A stretch of DNA of 64,000 nt, taken from CALBPI01 sp039821605. GTDB lineage: Bacteria > Pseudomonadota > Gammaproteobacteria > Steroidobacterales > Woeseiaceae. This document shows, piece after piece, positions 48,401 through 56,191 of the stretch. Within the stretch, counting starts at the first letter, position 1. Each line of letters opens with the position of its first letter. The stretch is from NCBI GenBank assembly GCA_039821605.1, contig JBCBNV010000001.1, positions 806,001 through 870,000 of the forward strand, read 5' to 3'. The position numbers were made by a program, and so were the translations under genes. The notes under the pieces are model-generated. The model had not been told where the DNA came from. It ran no database searches and saw nothing but the letters and a program-made list of their open reading frames with translations.

Positions 48401-49165
48401 CTAGCGCCGCACAGCGGGCGCTTCGAGCGGCAGGCTGCCCGCACGCCAGGCGAGGTAGAGCTCAAGGTCGAGGTAGATCGGGTGACCACCGGAACGCGGC
48501 TCGGCGCGAACGCCTGAATTGCAGAACTGCAGGCGACGGTGCAGCGAGCCCAGCGACTGCCACTCGAATCGGTAGGCGGGATAGCCGACGGATTGCCCCT
48601 GGCTCAGCGTGTCGCCGCGCAGTTGGCGACCCACGAATTGCTCATGGCAGTTGGCGCAGGAGAGATTGAGCTGGCCTACACGTGTATGGAAGTAGCGTTG
48701 CCCGGCCCGCCAGTGCGCCCGCGCGGGGCCGGAAAGATCGACGGAAAAGGGCAGGCCGGCCGACTGCGCAGCCACGTAGGCCGTCAACGACAGTAAGTCC
48801 TCGGACTCCCATGGCAGCGCGGGCAGGCCCTGGCGCGCCTGGCGGCAGTTGTTGATGGCCATCTCGACGTTGACGAGCCCGCCCGTGTCCGTGTCGAAGC
48901 GCGGCAGGCTGGCAGCGGCGCCCTGCAGTTTGTCCTCATGACACGCGACGCAGGCCTGTCCCGATTCGGACGGGCGCGCCGTGAAAAGCGCCTCGCCGCG
49001 GTCGACCCAGAGCAAGCCGGGATTGGCGAAAGGGTCGCGTTGCAGCGCCTGGGTGTCGGCCGTCTGGAAACGGGCGCCTGAGATTGGTTTGGGCGGTTCC
49101 GGCAGGACGGCGGGTCGGCAGGCCGTGAGGCCCAGCAGCAGTGCGCTACAAAACCAGAAGCGCAT
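48401..49165 (-). CDS. soxA: Sulfur-oxidation diheme cytochrome SoxA
   Basis: This 254-residue c-type cytochrome is the SoxA half of the SoxAX complex, which links thiosulfate or sulfide to the SoxY cysteine. Two haem sites are visible: CVACH (Cys72-His76) and CANCH (Cys170-His174). Cys107 in NNCRQARQGLPAL and the active-site Cys215 in QFCNSGVRAEP are the expected cysteine ligands; the latter carries the persulfide in other SoxA proteins. The C-terminus YLDLELYLAWRAG is family-typical. The N-terminus contains a lipobox-like LTAC (Cys16), so membrane anchoring is possible. It overlaps soxZ by 20 bases and is last in the operon. Confidence 0.93.
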   Translation of the reverse strand: MRFWFCSALLLGLTACRPAVLPEPPKPISGARFQTADTQALQRDPFANPGLLWVDRGEALFTARPSESGQACVACHEDKLQGAAASLPRFDTDTGGLVNVEMAINNCRQARQGLPALPWESEDLLSLTAYVAAQSAGLPFSVDLSGPARAHWRAGQRYFHTRVGQLNLSCANCHEQFVGRQLRGDTLSQGQSVGYPAYRFEWQSLGSLHRRLQFCNSGVRAEPRSGGHPIYLDLELYLAWRAGSLPLEAPAVRR

Positions 49166-49475
49166 GCCGATCTCGTGTCTCTACCCCCGCCTGGTCGCGC
49201 CACAGAAAGTGCAGGGTGCCGCTGCGCTCGGCGCGATAGTGGAACGAGAGGTAGGGATTGGCCGCAGTGCCCGGCGCAAGATCTGCAGCGAAGATGAGCT
49301 GGTCTTCAAAGCGGCATTCGAAGCGCACGAGGATATCGCGCGCGATGGCACGGCCCGTGGCGTCGCGCCGGAAGCCGCTTTCCATGGGGTGGCTGATCAG
49401 GGTTCGAATGGCGATGACCTCACCCACAGTGGCCTGGTCCGGCGCGGCGATGCGTGTTCTGCGGTTGGTCGTCAT
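49146..49475 (-). CDS. soxZ: Sulfur-carrier complex subunit SoxZ
   Basis: This is a 109-residue SoxZ, the immunoglobulin-like partner that holds SoxY. Recognisable segments are TLISHPMESGFRRDATGRAI, the central LAPGTAANPYLSFHY, and a C-terminal FLWRDQAG. It has no signal peptide, as usual, because it is co-exported with SoxY. The ATG at 49475 is chosen; a TTG at 49490 would overlap soxY. It begins 7 bases after the soxY stop. Confidence 0.92.
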   Translation of the reverse strand: MTTNRRTRIAAPDQATVGEVIAIRTLISHPMESGFRRDATGRAIARDILVRFECRFEDQLIFAADLAPGTAANPYLSFHYRAERSGTLHFLWRDQAGVETRDRHALLVL

Positions 49476-49482
49476 CGCGGGC

Positions 49483-49938
49483 TCAGACAAAGCTGTCGAG
49501 GCAGGCCGCCAGCGTCACGACGACGTCGGCAACGGCGCCCAAAAGCTGGCCGTCATGAGCTTCGGCGACAACCCAGAGCTGCTGGCTATCGGCGAGCCGG
49601 ATACGGGTCTCGAGACGGGCGCGACCCGCGGCGGGCGTCAGCTCGAATCCGATGAGGTGTGGCACGGGATTGGCGGGCGCGTACACGTCGATGCGGCCGA
49701 TGTAGTCCGCGTCGGACATGGGACTATCGACATCGACGCGGACCGGTACGGAGTTGCCATTCTCCGCGAGCGGCGGGATCTGCACCCGGACCCGGTCGAA
49801 GGCGATGGGGCGTTGGCCATAGCGCTCGGCAACGGGCGTTGGCAGTGCGACGACCTGAGCCCGTGCGGGGCGCACCGTAAGCATGAGGGCGGTACCGGCG
49901 AGGCCCTGCAAGAGCTGTCTCCGCGTCGCGGTGGTCAC
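49483..49938 (-). CDS. soxY: SoxY-like sulfur carrier with atypical C-terminus
   Basis: This 151-residue SoxY homologue has a twin-arginine leader (ATRRQLLQGLAG). Family segments include SPMSDADYIGRIDVYAPANP and LADSQQLWVVAEAHDGQLL. In characterised SoxY proteins the chain ends VTxGGCGG, a flexible arm whose cysteine carries the sulfur substrate. Here it ends VTLAACLDSFV: Cys146 is kept, but both flanking glycine pairs are missing and five residues follow the cysteine. Other reading frames around the end give no GGCGG. The start is GTG overlapping the soxX stop (GTGA). It may be a carrier with changed arm chemistry or a variant no longer using SoxB. Confidence 0.87.
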   Translation of the reverse strand: MTTATRRQLLQGLAGTALMLTVRPARAQVVALPTPVAERYGQRPIAFDRVRVQIPPLAENGNSVPVRVDVDSPMSDADYIGRIDVYAPANPVPHLIGFELTPAAGRARLETRIRLADSQQLWVVAEAHDGQLLGAVADVVVTLAACLDSFV

Positions 49939-50348
49939 GGCGCGTCCTCGAGTGACATGAGATAGGCCACGACGTCTTCGATCTGCTGTGCTGTGAGCAG
50001 CGTCGTGCCGCGTGCAGATGGCGGCACCTGGCGCAAGTCACGGCTTCGGTAGTAGCCAGGCATCGTGGCGTCGGGATTCAGCCGTGTCGGGTCCATGATC
50101 CGGTCGCGGAGGTAGGCGGCGCTGCGCCGGCTTCCGATTCCCGTGAGTTCGGGGCCAACGTTGCCCTGGAATGCGGCTTCGAGGCCCGCGACCTGGTGAC
50201 AGGTGATGCAATGGCCGGCTTCGCGGGCAACGAATACGGCTTCGCCAGCACGCGCATCGCCAGGCACATCAGTGAGCGGGGCGGGCAGGCCATCGTCCGA
50301 TGATGCGCCCGCAGCCAGGATTACGAGCCAGGTGGCGAGCAGCGTCAT
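49935..50348 (-). CDS. soxX: Sulfur-oxidation cytochrome SoxX
   Basis: This 137-residue monohaem cytochrome c has a signal peptide (about residues 1-16). It has the haem site CITCH (Cys47, Cys50, His51) within GHCITCHQVAG, then QGNVGPELTGIG, and the axial Met96 in NPDATMPGYYR, all SoxX features. It pairs with SoxA. The ATG at 50348 overlaps the flavoprotein stop codon as ATGA; an upstream in-frame start at 50381 would intrude further into that gene. A promoter-like element lies about 190 bases upstream, inside the flavoprotein gene. Confidence 0.92.
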   Translation of the reverse strand: MTLLATWLVILAAGASSDDGLPAPLTDVPGDARAGEAVFVAREAGHCITCHQVAGLEAAFQGNVGPELTGIGSRRSAAYLRDRIMDPTRLNPDATMPGYYRSRDLRQVPPSARGTTLLTAQQIEDVVAYLMSLEDAP

Positions 50349-51607
50349 CCGAAGGCACCAACCGTTGCGGTGTCGAACCAACGCAGCGCTGCATCGGCTT
50401 CGCCGCGGCGGTCCTCGGGCGTCGCGTCGAGTGCGCTGACGCCCCCGGCACCGCTCACAGCGCGCCAGCGTTGACCGTCCGGCGCAAAGACGTCGGCAAT
50501 CGAAATCGCACTTTCAGGCGTCAGGTAGCTGTAGCACGTATTAATAAGTTTTGTAGAAACAGGAGACAATCCATTGAAAAAGCGCAATATTTGTGTCGCT
50601 GTCAATCGCCCCTGTGCTTGCGCTGAGAAGGCGGACTTGGGCATGGCGTTGGCGATTGCGGCATCGCCGAGCACGTGAATGTCGCGCTGCAGCGTCGACT
50701 CGAAGGTGGCCGCGTCGACGGGGCACCAACCCGAGGCATCGGCGACGCCAGCTCGGACCGCGATGCTGGCGGCGCGCTGGGGCGGGATCACGTTGGTGAC
50801 GTGCGCACGCACGGTATCGAACTCCGTCTCGACCTGACCCGCGATGGCGTCGACGCGAACCACGCGCGCACCATCGGACCGGCCTTGCCATTCCACTTGC
50901 TTGCCGTAGCGCCGTCGCCACTCACTCAGAAACAGCGACTGCTTGGAGAATCGGTCCTTGGCATCAAGAATCAGGACCTTGCTGCGCGGTTTTGATTGCG
51001 ACAGGTAGTACGCCACGACGGCCGCGCGTTCGTAGGGGCCGGGTGGGCAGCGATAGGGATTGTCGGGGGCGACGATGGCGAAGGTGCCGCCATCGGGCAT
51101 GGCCTCGAGCTGGCGCCGCAACAGCAGGGTCTGCGCACCGGCGGACCAGGCATGCGGCATGAGCTTCGCCGCGGCGGCGTCGTAGCCGGGCAGCCCGTCA
51201 AAATCAAGGCTGACGCCCGGTGACAACACAAGGCGGTCGTAGGGCAGTGTCGCGCCGGTTGCCGTCGTGACTGTTCTGGCGACGGGGTCGACGTCTGTCG
51301 CGCGGGTCGCCAGGACCCGAATGCCACGAGCCCGGAGTGCGCCGTACGAGAATGACTGCTGTTCGAGGCTGCGCCAGCCGCCGATGACAAGATTGCTCAG
51401 TGGGCAGGCAAGGTAGCGCGTGTTGGGTTCCACGAGCGTGATGTCGATGTTGGCGTCGGCATCGCGCAGGGCGCGGGCGCAGGAGGCGCCGCCGAAGCCG
51501 CCGCCAACGATGACGACGCGCGCTTTCGCACCGCGCCGTATGGCGCAACCGGCAACCCCCAGGGCCAGCGCCGCCAGAACCTGCCGGCGTGTGCTGCCCC
51601 GTGTCAC
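50345..51607 (-). CDS. Flavocytochrome c sulfide dehydrogenase flavoprotein (FccB/SoxF)
   Basis: This 420-residue FAD enzyme oxidises sulfide to sulfur in the periplasm. The leader STRRQVLAALALGVAGC combines a Tat-like motif with a lipobox (Cys21). FAD binds at VVIVGGGFGGASCAR (31-45). The redox disulfide of the family is intact: Cys187 in PYRCPPGPYER and Cys358 in INTCYSYLTP. Cys68 lies in CPLSN. The small cytochrome gene immediately upstream supplies the usual haem partner. Codons in the stretch for residues 340-360 are strikingly AT-rich compared with the rest of the gene. It starts with GTG in a 4-base overlap. Confidence 0.93.
   Translation of the reverse strand: MTRGSTRRQVLAALALGVAGCAIRRGAKARVVIVGGGFGGASCARALRDADANIDITLVEPNTRYLACPLSNLVIGGWRSLEQQSFSYGALRARGIRVLATRATDVDPVARTVTTATGATLPYDRLVLSPGVSLDFDGLPGYDAAAAKLMPHAWSAGAQTLLLRRQLEAMPDGGTFAIVAPDNPYRCPPGPYERAAVVAYYLSQSKPRSKVLILDAKDRFSKQSLFLSEWRRRYGKQVEWQGRSDGARVVRVDAIAGQVETEFDTVRAHVTNVIPPQRAASIAVRAGVADASGWCPVDAATFESTLQRDIHVLGDAAIANAMPKSAFSAQAQGRLTATQILRFFNGLSPVSTKLINTCYSYLTPESAISIADVFAPDGQRWRAVSGAGGVSALDATPEDRRGEADAALRWFDTATVGAFG
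50541..50569 (-). promoter_or_regulatory. Promoter-like element inside the flavoprotein gene, facing soxXYZA
   Basis: On the minus strand TTGTCT (50569-50564) and TATTAA (50546-50541) are 17 bases apart in an AT-rich island within otherwise GC-rich coding sequence. It would start transcription about 190 bases before soxX. The coding sequence uses rare A/T-ending codons exactly here, which fits a second constraint on the DNA. Confidence 0.4.
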
Positions 51608-51870
51608 GTCCGTGCCAGGTATTCGGCGATCGCGCGCAGCTCTTCGGGCGTGAATCCTCTGGCAATACGCGTCATGACCGCACCGTCGTCTGGCCGGTCC
51701 CGCCAGGCGCTGAGTGCGGCAAACAAGGCGTCTGCGTCACCCGCGTCCAATGCCGTCGGGCCGGCGTGGCAGCCCGCACAACCGATCGCGAGCGCCGCGC
51801 CGTCCGCGGGATCCGTGGCAGGGCCCGCAGCGGCTGCCAGCGCGAGTACCAGTGCGGACCCCACGCTCAC
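51604..51870 (-). CDS. Small c-type cytochrome, probable haem partner of the flavoprotein (FccA/SoxE-like)
   Basis: This 88-residue monohaem cytochrome c has a short signal peptide (about residues 1-16), haem site CAGCH (Cys31, Cys34, His35) and likely axial Met66 in DGAVMTRIARGFTPEEL, a segment typical of FCSD cytochrome subunits. It lies between the molybdopterin hydroxylase and the flavoprotein, joined to both by GTGA overlaps. It could therefore accept electrons from either: such small cytochromes also follow isoquinoline-oxidoreductase-type hydroxylases. FCSD partnership is preferred. Confidence 0.87.
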   Translation of the reverse strand: MSVGSALVLALAAAAGPATDPADGAALAIGCAGCHAGPTALDAGDADALFAALSAWRDRPDDGAVMTRIARGFTPEELRAIAEYLART

Positions 51871-54026
51871 ACCGTCAGTGCCTGGTCCCCAATGGGCAGC
51901 TCCCGGATGCGTCGGCCCGTGGCCGCGAATATCGCGTTGAGCACCGCCGGCGCTGCCACGGCGATCGTGGGTTCGCCCACGCCACCCCAGAAGCCGCCCG
52001 AGGGCATGACAATCGTCTCAACCTCGGGCATCTCTGCGAGCCGCATCGACGGGTAATCGTCGAAGTTGGATTCGACGATGGCGCCGTCGGCCACCGTGCA
52101 CTTGCCGTAGAGCATCGCCGACAGGCCGTAGACGAACGAGCCGGCCACCTGGGCCTCAATCTGCTGGGGATTCACGGCGACACCGGGATCCGTGGCCGCG
52201 GTGATCTTGTGCATGCGCAGCTTGCCATTCTCGACCGAGACTTCGGCGCAGGCGGCCACAAAGCTGTCGAATGCCTTGCACACGGCAAGCCCGCGGCCGT
52301 GGCCCTCGGACAGGGGCTCGCCCCAGCCCGCACGTTCGGCGGCCGCATCGAGCACCGCGCGTGCCAGCGGGTGGCCCTCTAGCAGGTCGTGGCGGAAGTC
52401 GAGTGGATCACGGCCGGCGGCGTGTGCCAACTCGTCGAGAAAGCACTCGACGTAGACGACGTTCTGGTTGACGTTGACGCCACGCCAGAAGCCCGGCGGG
52501 ACGTGCGGGTTGCGCATCGCGTGATCGATGAGCAGGTTGTCGACCGAGTAGGTGAACGCGTGCTCGCCGCCCGGCAACAGGCACTGGAACGTGGCGAGGT
52601 CGGCGCCGTCGCGCAACGCGCCCGGGAACACGGCCGCAAGAATGGACTGACCCGAGATGCGAACGCGCAGACCCGACAGCTTGCCGTTCTCGTCGAGGCC
52701 CCCGGTAAGACGTGCTTTGGTGACGGGATGGAAGCGGCCCTGCGCCATGTCTTCCTCGCGCGTCCAAAGCAGTTTCACGGGTGTGTCCGGGAATTGCCTG
52801 GCGATGAGTACGGCCTGGTGCACGAAGTCGTGGAACGCGCCGCGTCGCCCGAAGCCGCCACCGGGGCTGAGCTTGTAGGCCTCGCACTGCGTTTGCGGCA
52901 ATCCCGAAGCCTCGGCCGCCGCGGCCAGCGCCGCTTCGCCATTCTGGGTCGGGCACCACACCTCGCAGCGGTCCTTGCTCCAGCGCGCCGTCGTGTTCAT
53001 GGGTTCGAGCGGTGCGTGGTTCTGAAACGGATAGGCGTAGGTGGCAGTGATGGTCTGCTCGGCGGCACCGAGCCCTGCGCCAACGTCGCCATTCTGGTTA
53101 CCGACGAAAGCGTCGTCGGCATTAAGGCCCTCATCGAGCGTGGCGTCGATACTCGCACTCGAGACTTCGGCATTCGGCCCGTAGTCCCATTCGATGGGTA
53201 GGGCATCGAGCGCCGTCTTCGCCCGCCACCAGGTATCGGCCACCACGGCCACGGCATCATCCCCCACTGCCACCGCGCGCACGACGCCGCGGCGGCCCTC
53301 GATGGCCGACGCATCAAAACTCTTGAGCTTGCCGCCGAACACGGGGCAGGCCTTGATGCTCGCATTGAGCATGCCCGGCAGGTTGACGTCGGCGCCGTAG
53401 ACTTGCGAACCGTCGAGTTTGGGCCGTGTATCGATGCGCGGCACGGGCTTGCCGATCAGCTGCCATTCGTCGGGCGTCTTGAGCGTCACGTCCATGGGCG
53501 GTGGCAGATCGGCCGCAGCCGTCGCCACCTCACCGAAGCGTTTGCTGCGACCCGAGGCGGCGTGCGTCACGCGGCTGTTCTCGACCGTGCATTCAGAGGC
53601 GGGTACGCCCATGGCGTTGGCCGCGGCCTCCGTGAGCAGGAGGCGTGCCGTCGCGCCGCCTTCGCGCACGTACTGGTGGCTCGAGCGAATGCCGCGGCTG
53701 CCGCCCGTGGAGAAGCTGCCCCAGACGCGATCGCGCTTGAGGTTGTTGCCCGGTGTCGGGTATTCCCAGGTCACGCGATCCCAGTCGCAGCCCAATTCTT
53801 CGGCCACAAGCTGCGCGAGACCCGTCGCCGTGCCTTGGCCCATTTCGGTACGGGCGATGCGGATGGTGACCGTGTCATCAGGGTCGATAACAACCCAGGC
53901 GTTGACCTCCGGCGTGCCCTGCGCGGCGTTCGCAGACAGCGGCAGCGTCATGCCAACCGACAGCCCGACGCCTGTCGCCGCAGTGCCAATCACAAACTCA
54001 CGTCGGCTCAGCAGGGTGGCACTCAT
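51867..54026 (-). CDS. Molybdopterin-binding subunit of xanthine dehydrogenase/IorB-type hydroxylase
   Basis: This is a 719-residue Mo hydroxylase large subunit. The N-terminus MSATLLSRREFVIG carries a twin-arginine signal, so the cofactor-loaded enzyme is periplasmic. TEMGQGTATGLAQLVAEELG, GGGFGRRGAFHDF and the C-terminal GVGEPTIAVAAPAVLNA (with the catalytic Glu) match the isoquinoline 1-oxidoreductase beta-subunit group. It hydroxylates an aldehyde or N-heterocycle with water as oxygen source. The longer frame up to 54206 is rejected because it runs inside the 2Fe-2S gene. It overlaps that gene by 4 bases and the cytochrome by 4. No FAD subunit is present, so electrons go to cytochrome c. 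Confidence 0.92.
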   Translation of the reverse strand: MSATLLSRREFVIGTAATGVGLSVGMTLPLSANAAQGTPEVNAWVVIDPDDTVTIRIARTEMGQGTATGLAQLVAEELGCDWDRVTWEYPTPGNNLKRDRVWGSFSTGGSRGIRSSHQYVREGGATARLLLTEAAANAMGVPASECTVENSRVTHAASGRSKRFGEVATAAADLPPPMDVTLKTPDEWQLIGKPVPRIDTRPKLDGSQVYGADVNLPGMLNASIKACPVFGGKLKSFDASAIEGRRGVVRAVAVGDDAVAVVADTWWRAKTALDALPIEWDYGPNAEVSSASIDATLDEGLNADDAFVGNQNGDVGAGLGAAEQTITATYAYPFQNHAPLEPMNTTARWSKDRCEVWCPTQNGEAALAAAAEASGLPQTQCEAYKLSPGGGFGRRGAFHDFVHQAVLIARQFPDTPVKLLWTREEDMAQGRFHPVTKARLTGGLDENGKLSGLRVRISGQSILAAVFPGALRDGADLATFQCLLPGGEHAFTYSVDNLLIDHAMRNPHVPPGFWRGVNVNQNVVYVECFLDELAHAAGRDPLDFRHDLLEGHPLARAVLDAAAERAGWGEPLSEGHGRGLAVCKAFDSFVAACAEVSVENGKLRMHKITAATDPGVAVNPQQIEAQVAGSFVYGLSAMLYGKCTVADGAIVESNFDDYPSMRLAEMPEVETIVMPSGGFWGGVGEPTIAVAAPAVLNAIFAATGRRIRELPIGDQALTV

Positions 54027-54493
54027 GAGTCTGCCTCCTCGCGCGCGATTTCCGCGGCGCGGTGGATGCCAGCACGAACACGCGGCAGCGTGCCGCAACG
54101 GCAAATGTTGGTCATGGCGCGATCGATGTCGGCATCCGTCGGCTCGGGATTTTGCTCGAGCAATGCGGCGGCGGCCATGATCATGCCCGACTGGCAGTAG
54201 CCGCATTGTGGCGTGTCAAGCTCCAGCCACGCCCGTTGCACCGGGTGGCTGGCGTCCGTGGCGAGGCCTTCGATCGTCGTGATGCGCTGCCCGGGTTGAA
54301 CCGCGCTGACGGGGTAGACGCAGGCGCGCACGGGGCGGCCATCGATGTGTACTGTGCAGGCGCCGCACTGAGCGATGCCACAGCCGTACTTGGTGCCTGT
54401 GAGCCCGGCCTGCTCACGCAGTGCCCAGAGCAGTGGCGTGTCGCCTTCCACATCGAGCGTCACCGACTGCCCGTTGACGTTGAGTGTGGCCAT
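54023..54493 (-). CDS. (2Fe-2S) subunit of molybdenum hydroxylase, IorA type
   Basis: This 156-residue small subunit carries two [2Fe-2S] clusters. The plant-ferredoxin-type cluster uses Cys38, Cys43, Cys46 and Cys58 (YGCGIAQCGACTV); the second uses Cys97, Cys100, Cys131 and Cys133 (CGYCQSGM and NICRCGT). It has no signal peptide and should be co-exported with the Tat-signal large subunit. It is the first gene of the eight-gene operon; a strong GGGGGAAGG ribosome binding site and a TATAGT -10 box lie upstream. Confidence 0.94.
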   Translation of the reverse strand: MATLNVNGQSVTLDVEGDTPLLWALREQAGLTGTKYGCGIAQCGACTVHIDGRPVRACVYPVSAVQPGQRITTIEGLATDASHPVQRAWLELDTPQCGYCQSGMIMAAAALLEQNPEPTDADIDRAMTNICRCGTLPRVRAGIHRAAEIAREEADS

Positions 54494-54525
54494 GTCCTTC
54501 CCCCTGCGACGACTCGATGAACCGC

Positions 54526-54531
54526 ACTATA
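54526..54531 (-). promoter_or_regulatory. -10 box of the hydroxylase-sox operon
   Basis: On the minus strand the sequence GGTATAGTGCGG contains a good -10 hexamer, TATAGT, about 33 bases before the ATG at 54493. The -35 region is weak (around AAAATCG), so an activator may be needed. Confidence 0.45.
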
Positions 54532-54569
54532 CCGCAGGCAGGTGGTGCGATTTTGACGCGCGCCGGCGC

Positions 54570-55034
54570 TCAGGCCATGGCGTGCGCGTCGTGTTCGGCC
54601 GCGAGCTTGATGTCGTCAATGTCCTGCTGAAACATCTTGCGCGTTGTGCCCAGGAACAGCCGGCCAATCGTATTGCCCAGCAGTTTCGCCATGAAGGTCT
54701 CAGGCTCGCCGCGGAAGGTCATGGTCAACTCGGTGGCGTCGCCGATTTCACGAAGGCTGATACGCGAAAAATACCGGCAGCCGTGGCTGCCCGCCTCGAC
54801 GTCGTAGTGCTCGGGCTCGCGCGCAGACGTTACCCACATCGTCTCCGTGGCCTCCTTGCCCATCATGGTTCGGGTTTCTTTCCACTTGAGCCCCACAATT
54901 CCCGAATCGGGTTTCTCGAGAACCTCGGTTTTCTCGAGCCCTGAGATGAAGTCGGCGCAGTTTTCGAAGTCTGTGGCGCGCGCCCAGACGACGTCACGCG
55001 GCGCTTCAATATTCGTGCTTACCGTGATTTGCAT
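54570..55034 (-). CDS. SRPBCC family protein
   Basis: This 154-residue protein has a START/Bet v1-like fold. The opening ITVSTNIEAPRDVVWARATDFE and the closing helix GNTIGRLFLGTTRKMFQQDIDDIK are typical of polyketide-cyclase/CoxG-like SRPBCC proteins. It probably binds a hydrophobic ligand or helps membrane association. It is 76 bases upstream of the molybdenum hydroxylase, on the same strand. CoxG, another SRPBCC protein, is linked with a Mo hydroxylase, but this one is not clearly CoxG. The ATG at 55034 is preceded by GGGGGAT. Confidence 0.8.
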   Translation of the reverse strand: MQITVSTNIEAPRDVVWARATDFENCADFISGLEKTEVLEKPDSGIVGLKWKETRTMMGKEATETMWVTSAREPEHYDVEAGSHGCRYFSRISLREIGDATELTMTFRGEPETFMAKLLGNTIGRLFLGTTRKMFQQDIDDIKLAAEHDAHAMA

Positions 55035-55246
55035 GTGATCCCCCGTGCCGCAGGCGGCTCTGTTCATGCGGTGTCTAATAACCGCACCTCAAGCTGCCAA
55101 CTTACGCCTGGCAGCGAGCGGGGTCTACTGCGGTCGAATCTGGCGTTGCATCTCCTTCCGCTGAGACCCGGAGCCCAGAGCCCAACTCGGTCGTCAGATG
55201 CTGGCCAGGCGGCTGCGATAGCGATCCAGCGCTGTGGGTCGCTGAC

Positions 55247-56191
55247 TCACGGCGTCTCGTCCGTTGCTTGAGGTCGTGCGCGTGCAAGGCGGAAACCAAT
55301 GTGCGAGGTGCCCGTGTAGAGGTTTTGCGCCTGACGCGCTGCGGCGCGGAAGCGGTAGCAGAAGTCACGCGCACAGAGATACGATCCGCCCTTGATCACA
55401 ATGACGGGGTCCGCGGGCTGCGCGGGGTCGAAACCGCGTGTGCCGGCGATACGTCGCGCATCGTCGCTGTGGTCGGGTGCATACGGCGTCGCCGTGAGTT
55501 CCCACACATTGCCGATCATGTCGTGCAGCCCGAGCGCGTTGGCGTCAAAACTCGCGACGGGTGCGAGTCCCTTGTGGCCGTCGCGGCCCGTGTCCGCGAT
55601 CGGGAAGAGCCCCTGCCAGGTGTTGGCATCGGTACCGTCATCGCCGGTGGACTGTGCGGCGGACTCCCACTCGATTTCTGTGGGCAGACGCCCGCCTGCC
55701 CAGCGCGCAAAGGCTTCAGCGTCTGCGCGCGTGACATGCACGACCGGTAGATCCGGCATGGCGTCGGGGCCGTCAGCGCCCTCGGGTTTGTGCCAGCTCG
55801 CACCCTCGGCAAAGCGCCACCAGTTGAGTGCCTCGGGTCGAGTTGATGTCGGGGCGTCGAAGACCGCAGAACCCGCGGGGATGGCCTCGCCGGGGCCGCC
55901 GGGTTCCCGCGCCGACCAGCCGCGCTCCGCGCGCGTCACGTAGCCCGTTTCCGCCACAAAGCGTGCGAACTGTACATTCGTGACTTCGGTGCGTGTGAGT
56001 TCAAAATCGTCGACGCAGGCCTCGCGCGCCGGGCGCTCCTCGGCGTAGCCGCGTGCGTCGCCGAGCTCGAAGCAACCGCCGGGTATGGCGACCCAGTCAA
56101 GCGTCGTGTCCGCGCCGGCGTGGGTCCCGGGTGCCAGGCAGCCAAAGACTGCTGCGGCCGCGACTAGGGGCGCTCGTAGCGTTGCCGCCAT
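55247..56191 (-). CDS. Periplasmic formylglycine-generating enzyme (SUMF1) family protein
   Basis: This is a 314-residue exported protein with an FGE-sulfatase domain. The signal peptide spans about residues 1-27. Family landmarks are WVAIPGGCFELG, ELTRTEVTNVQFARFV, ARWAGGRLPTEIEWE and NVWELTATPY. Near the end, KGGSYLCARDFCYRFRAAAR keeps Cys273 and Cys278 with the same spacing as the two copper-binding catalytic cysteines of true FGE. Most bacterial paralogues lose them, so an oxidising activity on a target cysteine is credible. No sulfatase is encoded in the window. A small reading frame overlaps its start by 28 bases. Confidence 0.88.
   Translation of the reverse strand: MAATLRAPLVAAAAVFGCLAPGTHAGADTTLDWVAIPGGCFELGDARGYAEERPAREACVDDFELTRTEVTNVQFARFVAETGYVTRAERGWSAREPGGPGEAIPAGSAVFDAPTSTRPEALNWWRFAEGASWHKPEGADGPDAMPDLPVVHVTRADAEAFARWAGGRLPTEIEWESAAQSTGDDGTDANTWQGLFPIADTGRDGHKGLAPVASFDANALGLHDMIGNVWELTATPYAPDHSDDARRIAGTRGFDPAQPADPVIVIKGGSYLCARDFCYRFRAAARQAQNLYTGTSHIGFRLARARPQATDETP

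Noticed and set aside
49483..49530. Frameshift that would restore a GGCGG end in SoxY
   Set aside because: Neither alternative frame at the 3' end reads GGCGG or extends naturally; the observed frame ends cleanly before the soxZ start.
54027..54206. N-terminal extension of the molybdopterin subunit to 54206
   Set aside because: The extra 60 residues are an out-of-frame reading of the 2Fe-2S subunit gene. The start at 54026 gives a proper twin-arginine signal and a 4-base overlap.
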